DNA from: a virus
Strand: one strand, 5' to 3'
IMG/VR virus record: IMGVR_UViG_3300043773_002196
Coordinates: 1-32,875 of that record
DNA: 32,875 nucleotides
Shown: positions 6,693 to 14,280 of the stretch, in pieces
Numbering within the stretch: position 1 is the first letter of the stretch
How the letters are laid out: every line of letters begins with the position of its first letter
Notes under the pieces: model-generated
What the model was told of the DNA's origin: nothing
The model's input: only the letters and a program-made list of their open reading frames with translations
Databases searched by the model: none
Translations under genes and position numbers: made by a program

Positions 6693-7379
6693 ATGCGCAA
6701 AGATTCGATCGCCGACGCCGCGCTTAAGCAGGCGTATGAACTCTACAGTTACTCAGAACGCGGCTTCCACGGCACTGGAATCGACGCAGAGGATGTGCCG
6801 GTGCTTGCCCCTCAGGTGAGCAAGCTAAAGAAAGAAGATAAGCCATGGGAGCCTAACTCGGCCTTCTACGGCAATCAGCCACGTGGCAGTGGCCCTCCGA
6901 CCTTCAATTATGGTGAAGAGCAAGGCACAGGCGAGTACAACTCAATGCAAGCTGAGCTGACCGGCCTTATGGACATTCAGGAGCGTCTGAGTGGCCAGCT
7001 TCGTCGTGCCCGTCAAATGGGCAACTTCCAGGAGGAGCACCGCATCGTCAAGGAGCGGAATCAGATCCTGAAGGCGATCTCGGCCGTGGAGGCCAAGATG
7101 ATGGTGAACGATCTCGGCCGTACTCAGCGTGGCATGAACAATGGCATGATGTATGAGTCACAAAATCACCAAGAGGAGGCCAACCCCTTTCGTGATTACG
7201 CCGAGGCCATCAACGAAAATGACGAGAAGATCGCACGTCTCGAGGAGGCCCTTCTGCGGTTTGCCGAGCTAAAGTCTGCTGGTGGTGACGCCGGCGCTGA
7301 CCCTGGTCAGTCCAACTCCCTCGAGGACGAGGAAGATTCCGACGACAAGGAAGACGAAGAGGAACTTGGTGAAGCCTGA
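6693..7379 (+). CDS. Coiled-coil protein with acidic C-terminus, 228 aa
   Basis: The N-terminus MRKDSIADAALKQAYELYSY ends in the 'A-L-x-x-A-Y-E' pattern of the shared N-terminal peptides. About residues 85-160 form a strong coiled coil (MDIQERLSGQLRRARQMGNF..., then IVKERNQILKAISAVEAKMM). A second helix lies near residues 170-195, and the last 25 residues are almost all Asp, Glu, Lys and Ser. It is the first gene after GGGTAAAA motif 2. Its TGA overlaps the ATG of the kinase-like gene (TGATG), so the two are probably translated together and may form a complex. I do not recognise a family; a scaffold-like or adaptor role is inference. Confidence 0.65.
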   Translation: MRKDSIADAALKQAYELYSYSERGFHGTGIDAEDVPVLAPQVSKLKKEDKPWEPNSAFYGNQPRGSGPPTFNYGEEQGTGEYNSMQAELTGLMDIQERLSGQLRRARQMGNFQEEHRIVKERNQILKAISAVEAKMMVNDLGRTQRGMNNGMMYESQNHQEEANPFRDYAEAINENDEKIARLEEALLRFAELKSAGGDAGADPGQSNSLEDEEDSDDKEDEEELGEA

Positions 7380-9496
7380 TGGACGAGCAGGACTTTTACG
7401 ACTTTCGGCGCTGTGTGCGCCCAAACGGAACTGCTTACGGCACGGGCGGCCAATGCCGTAAAGGTGATGAGCAAGGCCTTTCTCAGCGAGTAGGGAAGAA
7501 GTTTCTAGCCCAAGCGACCACACAAAAGCTTGAGGATTACGCTAGACGTGCTCCTCATAAGTATCAGCGTGATGCCATTAAGGCCGAATTGGCCCGTCGT
7601 GCCGGGAAACCGGCATCAGGTCCTGCTGGAAGTAAGCAAAAGCCCAAACCTCTAGATGGTCCCACTAATCGGGCTCTTCAACGTGAGAAGGACAAGTTAA
7701 GCAAGGAGCAAAAGGTTCTTCAAAAAGAGTTAGACGCTCTCATTGCTCAGCGCGATGGTGGAGCGCCTGATAAGAAAGACAAACTCTCAAAGCAAATCAA
7801 CGCTGGATTCCTTGCCAAAGCTCCAAAAGAAAAGCTTGAAGAGTATCTAAAGCGTGCTCCTCACAAATATCAACGGGACCGGATTCAAAAGGCTCTCGAC
7901 GAGAGGGCAAAGATGGATGCTGGGAAAGCTGATAGTGTTCCCCCAGGGCTTAAGCTTGCAGCCAGGTGGAATTTGGAGGCCCGCAAGGAGAACGTGACCC
8001 CGTCCGCTATACGGAAGGAGGCTGCAGCCATTGAAGCTCGGCAAAAGGGCCAAGATCAGGAAGCAGCGAAACAACAAAGCAATAGCGTCAAAGCTAAAAA
8101 TCTGCCTCCCGCTGATTCCAAACTCTTCCGAGGGCTTAATCCGAAGGATCTCGACGATCTCGAGAAGAACTACATTAAGGATGGTAGCCCCGAGGCTATG
8201 GTGAGGCTGGACGCTTTGCGAAGGGAGAGAGCCCGACGTGCGGGGCAGGCCGATCAGCAAGCTCAAAGGAAGGCTCAAGCTGCTGGGGCTCCCGATCCCA
8301 AGTGGGGCAAGTACGGTGACGCCCAACTTCGCAATCAACTCCAAGCTGCGAAGAACCTTGGGAAGGACGCTATGGCAAAGGAAATCGAAGCCGAGATTAA
8401 AAGGCGAGCCAAGGCGAATCCCGCAGATCCCGGCAAATGGAAGAAGTGGGGCGACGAGGAACTTCGTGATCAACGCAGTGTCCTCATTCGTCAGGGAAGA
8501 GCGGGTGAGGCGGGTGACGTCGAAGCTGAGATGGCAAGGCGTGGACTCTCTAAACGTCCATTAGGTCCTGCAGGCCTCCCTCAGAAAGTGAGTAAGTGGA
8601 CTCACGAAAACATGGTGAGGCTCGACGAGCGTGTCGAGAGTGACACCCAGATGCAGATGGGCAAGGAGGATTTCGTCTGGGGCAACTCGCTCAAGAAGGG
8701 AGCTAAACTCCTTGGAGAGGGCGCTTACGGCACGGCCATCGCGGACAAAAACGACGTGGTTGTCAAGCGCGGAACTGTCGGTGAGAATGAGGCGAAACTC
8801 ATTGAGAGACTCGGAAAAGTTGATCTTGGGCCTAAGCTGATCGCCGCGCAGTATGATGGTCCTGGTTACGAGAGAGGTACTCACAATGGCCGCATCGCCA
8901 TGACACGAGTCCCTGGCTCACCAATTGGCAAGAAGAAAGGTGACGAGCCAGTCGGTAAGACTGGTAAGGTTGTTTCTGATGTCTATTGGGAGGCCCGAGC
9001 CAAACTTCACCGTATGGGCATCGCTCACAACGACATGCACATCGAAAACGTCTTCATTGATAGGAATGGAAACGGTCGCTTTGTGGATATGGGCTTGGCC
9101 CAAGCTGGTCCTAAGGCGGCACTCGCCGAGGCCATGGGAGTATTCACCCGAGTTCCTCAAGGGGCTATTAGGAGGGGCGGCTCCGACGCTGGAGATTGGC
9201 AAGTTCGACGTTGGGACGGTACTGCTGGAAAGGAGATGGTGAATGCCGAAATGTCCACCAGTCCAGCAGCAAGGGCGGAATTCGCTCGGAGATTTCCGAC
9301 TGCCTCGAGGGTGCTTCAAAACAAAGAAAAGGCTATATCTAAGCTGAAGAGTTTTGGCCTCACCGATCAGGATGTGGCCGACGTGATTTCACACGGTATC
9401 CGCACTAAAGAAAGTTCCTTTAGTAAGCGTGGTATGGGCAAACTCACTGACGCTCAAGCAAAGCAAGTTATCGAGGTTCTTTACGATGGCATCTGA
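7379..9496 (+). CDS. Protein-kinase-like protein with Cys-pair motif and helical repeats
   Basis: This 705-aa protein begins with FRRCVRPNGTAYGTGGQC-RKG (C12-x13-C26). It then has about five helical repeats of 35-40 residues, two very alike (residues 40-76 and 142-180, both with (L/Y)-x-(R/K)-R-A-P-H-K-Y-Q-R-D), and three looser ones near 240-390. Residues about 430-600 match the protein kinase fold: glycine loop LGEGAYGT (445-452), VVK463 in strand 3, catalytic loop H550-N-D552-M-H-I-E-N557, and D570-M-G metal-binding loop. All key catalytic residues are present, so it is probably active, perhaps on host proteins like T7 gp0.7, although it is unrelated in layout. The activation segment is short and the C-lobe atypical. 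Substrate is unknown. Confidence 0.8.
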   Translation: MDEQDFYDFRRCVRPNGTAYGTGGQCRKGDEQGLSQRVGKKFLAQATTQKLEDYARRAPHKYQRDAIKAELARRAGKPASGPAGSKQKPKPLDGPTNRALQREKDKLSKEQKVLQKELDALIAQRDGGAPDKKDKLSKQINAGFLAKAPKEKLEEYLKRAPHKYQRDRIQKALDERAKMDAGKADSVPPGLKLAARWNLEARKENVTPSAIRKEAAAIEARQKGQDQEAAKQQSNSVKAKNLPPADSKLFRGLNPKDLDDLEKNYIKDGSPEAMVRLDALRRERARRAGQADQQAQRKAQAAGAPDPKWGKYGDAQLRNQLQAAKNLGKDAMAKEIEAEIKRRAKANPADPGKWKKWGDEELRDQRSVLIRQGRAGEAGDVEAEMARRGLSKRPLGPAGLPQKVSKWTHENMVRLDERVESDTQMQMGKEDFVWGNSLKKGAKLLGEGAYGTAIADKNDVVVKRGTVGENEAKLIERLGKVDLGPKLIAAQYDGPGYERGTHNGRIAMTRVPGSPIGKKKGDEPVGKTGKVVSDVYWEARAKLHRMGIAHNDMHIENVFIDRNGNGRFVDMGLAQAGPKAALAEAMGVFTRVPQGAIRRGGSDAGDWQVRRWDGTAGKEMVNAEMSTSPAARAEFARRFPTASRVLQNKEKAISKLKSFGLTDQDVADVISHGIRTKESSFSKRGMGKLTDAQAKQVIEVLYDGI

Positions 9497-9647
9497 CGAC
9501 AAGAAGTACATCGCGCTGATGGACAAATACAAACTCAACCGGCGAAGTGATCCGCAAGGTGCCATGAAGTACCTTGATGCGGCTCTCGCTCTAGCTGATA
9601 AGGGCAATGTGAGTGAGGACGCCATCGCCGGCGGTGCTTATCTTTGA
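9486..9647 (+). CDS. Conserved small phage protein, 53 aa
   Basis: The frame from ATG 9486 (MASDDKKYIALMDKYKLN) overlaps the end of the kinase-like gene by 11 bases and is preceded by GAGG about 10 bases upstream, an acceptable ribosome binding site. The sequence is three short helices (YIALMDKYK, GAMKYLDAALALADKG, VSEDAIAGGAYL). Small proteins with this pattern (KY-x-A-L-x-x-K-Y ... AMKYLDAA) occur in cyanophages immediately before large structural genes. Their role is unknown. A longer in-frame start at 9429 exists but lies wholly inside the kinase-like gene. Confidence 0.75.
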   Translation: MASDDKKYIALMDKYKLNRRSDPQGAMKYLDAALALADKGNVSEDAIAGGAYL

Positions 9648-9651
9648 GCCT

Positions 9652-9659
9652 GGGTAAAA
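9652..9659 (+). promoter_or_regulatory. GGGTAAAA motif 3 (putative late promoter)
   Basis: This exact octamer begins four bases after the stop codon at 9647 and lies 46 bases before the ATG at 9706. Between them is a six-base-pair hairpin (9669-9684). It heads the first tail-fibre gene. Confidence 0.65.
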
Positions 9660-9668
9660 GTGCTGAAA

Positions 9669-9684
9669 GCCCGTCTTTACGGGC
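9669..9684 (+). other. Short hairpin in the leader of the large fibre gene
   Basis: GCCCGT, a CTTT loop and ACGGGC form a perfect six-base-pair stem between GGGTAAAA motif 3 and the ATG at 9706. There is no following T-run, so it is not a standard intrinsic terminator. It could stabilise the 5' end of the messenger or terminate weakly the upstream unit. Confidence 0.4.
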
Positions 9685-9705
9685 ACGCACTCGCTCCTCA
9701 GCAAC

Positions 9706-12700
9706 ATGGCCGTCCGGATCACACTCAAGCGTTCCAGCATCTTCAACAAGCGCCCCACTCCTGACTTATTGGATCCGGGCGAACTGGCACTGAACACCAA
9801 CGCGCTGTCCCCAGGTCTGTTCTTCGAGACCGAGAACAATCGTGTTGTCAAAGTGGGTCCGACGGCAGTTGGCACTGAATATCCCACTCCCTTCCCCTCA
9901 CTGGGGGAAATGAGCTACAATCCGGTCAACAACTCGCTCAGTATCGGCGATGTTGACCCTGAAACCGCAGCGCAGGTATGGCGTGAGATTTCCGCACCCT
10001 ACCTCGGTGGAACAAACGGATACGTGGTGTTTATTGCGCCCGAGTTTCCGACATCCAACGACGACCTCAAGAATGACGGTCAGTCGGCACCCTACAAGAG
10101 CCTTAACCGGGCCGTTCTTGAGATCGCGAAGCAGTCGATCGTCAGACAGAACGAGTCGGACGCGTACCAGAATAACCGATACACCATCTTTGTTCAGCCT
10201 GGCACCAACACCGTGTTCAACGGTCCGGGCAAGTCCATCGCCACAACTGCAGACCCAGAGGGCGCTTTTGGTGTCAACTTTGATGTGTCTCCTGACGTCA
10301 ATCCTGACATCCTGACTGAGTTCAACCCTGTGACGGGTGGTCTAATTGTCCCACGTGGAACAAGCATTCAGGGTCTAGACCTGAGGAAAACCATCCTCGC
10401 CCCAACCTACGTCCCTACTTTCAAAGTTCCCGGCAGTTCACTCGGCACCAACGAGCCCATCACGTCCATTCTGAAGTGGACAGGCAACTCGTACGTCACC
10501 GAACTGACATTCAAGGACAAGCCGTCAGTTGCACTTGTCAACAAGTTCGGCACCTACAAGGACACCAATAGCGCTGTCTTCTACAGCATCCAACCCCACG
10601 GTTTCGCTGCCAACGACAAAGTTTTCTTCGAGTACTCTCCAGGAGCCAACCGCATCCCCACCGGCACTGGTCAGGTAGAGGTTCTCAGTGGTGACTACTA
10701 CGCATACCCGCTGTCTGTCGACAGCTTCCTTTTGTCGTACACCCCAATCACCGCTGAGACTGCAAACTACGTTGAGCGCGCTCAGCTGCCCGCTGACAGT
10801 CAAGGTCTTGCCTTCACTTGCTCAGTGACGTGGAAACCCTACTCTCACCACCGCTTGCGTTGCTTCAGCAGTGCAAGTCTGGAAGAGATGAACGAATTCT
10901 ATCAAAAGGTTCAGGCTGCTTTCCCGACGTACTTCGATGGCAAGCGTAACCAAGCTGAGGTGATCAACCCAGGTGAGACAGAAATTGTTGCACCGACTCC
11001 CAATATCATCCCTAGCCTCATTTCAAACAACAACCGTCAGGGTTCTCCCTACGCGTTTAATGTGTCGCTTCGCTCTTCCTACGGTCTTTGCGGGGCAGAG
11101 GCAGATGGTCGAATTGTGACAGGATTTAAGTCGTCCCTATTCTCTCAGTTCACTATCGCTTCGATTCAAAACGACCCGTTTGTTTACGAAGTTTACACCA
11201 CAATTTACGACAACACGACCCAGAAGTCGGTGACCACGTGGTACCCGCTTCCCGTCGCGACATGGGCTTCCATTGACAATATCAATCGCCCAGACAATGC
11301 CTGGCTCGTCCCAGCAGAGCAGATGCTCGCTTACTTGAACGAAGTCCCAGTTATCAACGTTCGGTACGCCTACACGAGCCAAGTCTCCCCTGATAACAAA
11401 ACTTACGGTCTTCCCGACCTCGATAACGACTACCGTCACTTTGGCATTCGCGCTTCGAACGACGCTTACGTGCAGGTGGACACAGCGTGGACTGTGGGAC
11501 CAGCCGTCGGTTTCTGGACGTTGAACGGCGCTCGCATGTCGGTGACAAACTCGACATCGAACTTCGGATCGACTGCTGTCCGCACTGAGGGTTTCGCTGG
11601 AATCGGAACACTTGGCGGCGCACTTCCTCAGGACCAGGGCTTCCGCTTTGGCGGCATTCGCATGCCTCTCAAGCTGACTCAGTACGGTGTGGCGAATTTC
11701 AACCTCTACTCACTCGGCGTGGCGGTGAAAGAAGTGACCACAGACCTCACCACAGGGGTGCAAACTGTGCTAGTGGGACCTGGTTTTGAGCCCATCACAC
11801 TTCTTCCTTACTCCCTAGCTCCAGGCACTGCGCTCTGGATTCAAAGTTCAATCTTAGAATTCCGTGGTTTCTTCGTTGACGACGGTCTCCCCACTGCAAT
11901 CTTCCTGCCCAATGGGGATTGTCAGCTTCGTCTGCGTTACGAAGACTCTACTATTCCAAATGGTGGACCTGATGTAACAAATGCTTGGGACCCACCGTTC
12001 ATTAAGCGTTTCCAGGATCCTCGGACTGTGATGGAGCAGTCTTACGCTCTTATCCTTGACAACACCACTCCTGGTCACCGCGACCCGATTTCCGGCAACA
12101 TTCTGCGTCTCCAACAGACTTCGAACAACAACAATCAAGCGCTGACAGTTCGTCCTGGTGTGCAGTTCGACCCTGGGCAGACTGGTGGTTGGGGCCGTGT
12201 GTTCCAGGTCGCTTTCTCACAGTCCTCCTCTGATGGTGACGCACCTCAGTACAACGAGACACTGCTCAACCGAGTCATCTCCACATCATACTATACGGCC
12301 CTCCTCGCTGTGGACAATAGTCGTCCGTGGTTGGAGACGTACGATAAGCCTCACGGTGCCTACGTAACATTCCAGAACCGCAACTGGTACGCTACCTGTA
12401 ATGATCAGTGGAACGGGGTGTATTTCTCCACATCCATTGACGCACAAACCGCCAAAAAGCTCATCCCAACCAGCTACGTTTCTCCGTACGCCAACACCTT
12501 GTGCCTGGAGAACCAGTATGAGGTTAATAGCACTTTCCAAGGCCAGTTTGGAGGAGATCCCACTGCGGCACTATACAAAGATGACACATATTTGAGAGGA
12601 TCCTCGCCAGCCAGAGCCAATTACGACTTCTCCGACTACTATAACGGCGACAATGGGTCGACCAATTTTGGTCTTCTCCGCAATGACATCAATGCTGGAC

Positions 12701-14226
12701 TGAGCGTAGCTACTACCCAAATTCTAAAACCTACTGAAAAGACAATTTACTTCCAGAGTATTGCTCAAATCTCTAATCTTGCGAATCCCAAGAAAACCTT
12801 TGTTGTTCTCGCTCTAACTAACGATTCCCTCTCAGGTAAAAAAGAGTATGTCCAGGTCATCGCCTGGAATCCGACGGACAACTCTGCGACCGTGATTCGT
12901 GGTCTGTACGGAACCACCGTCAATTTCGATTGGCCGATTGGCTCTCTCGGAGCACTTCAAGCTACCAACACCACGGTGAATCCACTCGACTACGACCTCG
13001 ATTGGGCACCCACGAAGTACGCGATGATTCGCTTCCTTCAGGTGATGGGCTACTCCGATGTGGACATCCAGACACTACTTCAGCCACAGTCGCCATCCTC
13101 ACGGAACCGCCAGCTGGCGAACATTTCCATTCAACCGAAAGGCGGCTACGCGCTCAACACAGGCCCCTGGAACATGGAGTTTAACCTCCCAAGTTCCCTA
13201 AACTGCGCCTTCCACCAGTTCTACAGCGTTGGCTACTTCAACTACTCTCGCGGACTTCCAAAGTATCTCGAGAGCAACCTTAACACCAAGCAGTATTACG
13301 ACTTCATCTCGACTGCGATGTGGGGTGGCTACTTCACTCTGTTCGGTCAGAACGAGTACGGAAGCACCATCGTTGAGGGTGAGCTGACTCAGGCACTAAC
13401 CGGTCGTCCCTACGGTTCACTCTCTTCCGACATCACCAACTTCCCACGCTACAAAGTGGACCGTCGACAGGACGAGGATGAGCAGTCCTACGTTCGTGTG
13501 GTTGACACCGGAGACGGTCTGACCGGTGGTCCTATCACCGACATCGGGTCCATTTCATTGCTTCCCGCCACAACGGGAAGTCTAGGCGGTGTCATCGTTG
13601 GTGATTTCTTATCCGTCACCCCCTCAGGTGTGCTGAGCCTCGATGCTTCTCGTGTGGGAACAGTGCGTGGTGTCACTGCTGGCATTGGCCTTGGCGCTCC
13701 AAACACTGGCAATACCATCACTGAGACGGGAACAATCAACCTTCTGCCTCCAACTGCCACAACAATCGGTGGCGTTCTCGCTGGTGAGGGAGTCCAAATC
13801 AGCATCAGTGGTGTGCTTGGTCTCAAACCACCAACTGTTAGCACACTCGGCGGCGTGAAGCCTGGTCCTGGTGTTGACGTGTCTCCTGAAGGAGCACTCG
13901 TTCTCCTGCCCCCCACCGCGACACAGATCGGTGGCGTGAAAGCCGGCGCTGGAATTGTCATCGACCCAGACGGAACAATCAAGCTAGCAGACGGTCCTTC
14001 TGGCGTAGTTCGGATTGACCCGATCACGTTCGACGGGACTCGAACCGACTTTCAGCTCCTTTCTGGCGGTCAACCTTTCACCCCAGAAAACAGCACCTAC
14101 CTCCTCGTCGTTGTTGGCGGCATCACTCAGCCGTCTCCAGACGCCTACACCGTCAACGGCTCCACCCTCACCTTCACGAACGCTCCGCCCGCTGGAGCCT
14201 CCTTCTACGGCATCGCCTTCCTCTAA
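9706..14226 (+). CDS. Large virion structural protein / tail fibre, 1506 aa
   Basis: The N-terminus (LKRSSIFNKRPTPDLL...PGELALNTNALSPGLFFE) is an attachment-type domain shared with the 14281 protein and common in cyanophage structural proteins. It is followed by a segment (NDGQSAPYKSLNRAVLEIAK...) typical of the start of pectate-lyase-like beta-helix fibres, then about 1,000 residues of beta-rich sequence with few charged repeats. Near residue 1265 begins a series of Gly-rich repeats: GLTGGPIT..G-(S/T)-I-x-L-(L/P)-P, then (L/I)-GGV-x-x-G-x-x-(V/I)-x-(I/V)-(S/D)-x-(D/E)-G. The C-terminus is the recurrent domain FDGTRTDFQLL...LLVVVGGITQPSP...APPAGASFYGI. A receptor-reaching fibre or baseplate-attached structural protein is the likely role. 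The gene heads a unit with motif 3 and is alone before motif 4. Confidence 0.8.
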   Translation: MAVRITLKRSSIFNKRPTPDLLDPGELALNTNALSPGLFFETENNRVVKVGPTAVGTEYPTPFPSLGEMSYNPVNNSLSIGDVDPETAAQVWREISAPYLGGTNGYVVFIAPEFPTSNDDLKNDGQSAPYKSLNRAVLEIAKQSIVRQNESDAYQNNRYTIFVQPGTNTVFNGPGKSIATTADPEGAFGVNFDVSPDVNPDILTEFNPVTGGLIVPRGTSIQGLDLRKTILAPTYVPTFKVPGSSLGTNEPITSILKWTGNSYVTELTFKDKPSVALVNKFGTYKDTNSAVFYSIQPHGFAANDKVFFEYSPGANRIPTGTGQVEVLSGDYYAYPLSVDSFLLSYTPITAETANYVERAQLPADSQGLAFTCSVTWKPYSHHRLRCFSSASLEEMNEFYQKVQAAFPTYFDGKRNQAEVINPGETEIVAPTPNIIPSLISNNNRQGSPYAFNVSLRSSYGLCGAEADGRIVTGFKSSLFSQFTIASIQNDPFVYEVYTTIYDNTTQKSVTTWYPLPVATWASIDNINRPDNAWLVPAEQMLAYLNEVPVINVRYAYTSQVSPDNKTYGLPDLDNDYRHFGIRASNDAYVQVDTAWTVGPAVGFWTLNGARMSVTNSTSNFGSTAVRTEGFAGIGTLGGALPQDQGFRFGGIRMPLKLTQYGVANFNLYSLGVAVKEVTTDLTTGVQTVLVGPGFEPITLLPYSLAPGTALWIQSSILEFRGFFVDDGLPTAIFLPNGDCQLRLRYEDSTIPNGGPDVTNAWDPPFIKRFQDPRTVMEQSYALILDNTTPGHRDPISGNILRLQQTSNNNNQALTVRPGVQFDPGQTGGWGRVFQVAFSQSSSDGDAPQYNETLLNRVISTSYYTALLAVDNSRPWLETYDKPHGAYVTFQNRNWYATCNDQWNGVYFSTSIDAQTAKKLIPTSYVSPYANTLCLENQYEVNSTFQGQFGGDPTAALYKDDTYLRGSSPARANYDFSDYYNGDNGSTNFGLLRNDINAGLSVATTQILKPTEKTIYFQSIAQISNLANPKKTFVVLALTNDSLSGKKEYVQVIAWNPTDNSATVIRGLYGTTVNFDWPIGSLGALQATNTTVNPLDYDLDWAPTKYAMIRFLQVMGYSDVDIQTLLQPQSPSSRNRQLANISIQPKGGYALNTGPWNMEFNLPSSLNCAFHQFYSVGYFNYSRGLPKYLESNLNTKQYYDFISTAMWGGYFTLFGQNEYGSTIVEGELTQALTGRPYGSLSSDITNFPRYKVDRRQDEDEQSYVRVVDTGDGLTGGPITDIGSISLLPATTGSLGGVIVGDFLSVTPSGVLSLDASRVGTVRGVTAGIGLGAPNTGNTITETGTINLLPPTATTIGGVLAGEGVQISISGVLGLKPPTVSTLGGVKPGPGVDVSPEGALVLLPPTATQIGGVKAGAGIVIDPDGTIKLADGPSGVVRIDPITFDGTRTDFQLLSGGQPFTPENSTYLLVVVGGITQPSPDAYTVNGSTLTFTNAPPAGASFYGIAFL
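13501..13995 (+). repeat. GGV-type beta repeats in the 1506-aa fibre
   Basis: Four tandem copies of a 25-45 residue Gly-rich unit are visible: SLGGVIVGDFLSV, IGGVLAGEGVQIS, LGGVKPGPGVDVS and IGGVKAGAGIVID, each ending in a turn such as P-x-G or PDGT. The unit recurs in at least seven other genes of the window. A 20-base exact match (13954-13973 and 15052-15071) shows that relatedness is still visible at the DNA level. Confidence 0.7.
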
Positions 14227-14227
14227 C

Positions 14228-14235
14228 GGGTAAAA
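14228..14235 (+). promoter_or_regulatory. GGGTAAAA motif 4 (putative late promoter)
   Basis: This exact octamer starts two bases after the stop codon of the 1506-aa gene and 45 bases before the ATG at 14281. A short palindrome (GTTGCAAC) follows it. It heads a five-gene fibre and collar unit. Confidence 0.65.
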
Positions 14236-14280
14236 CTGTTGCAACGCGACTTCACCCGGGACAAGTAATTAAGAACCTCC

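Noticed and set aside
9669-9684. Hairpin as an intrinsic terminator
   Set aside because: The six-base-pair stem has no T-run after it. Kept only as a leader hairpin.
13488-14027. Minus-strand Pro/Thr-rich frame of 179 codons, and similar ones at 22034-22549 and 20462-20893
   Set aside because: They mirror the Gly-rich GGV repeats of the + strand fibres; no start context, no homology pattern, and full overlap with convincing genes.
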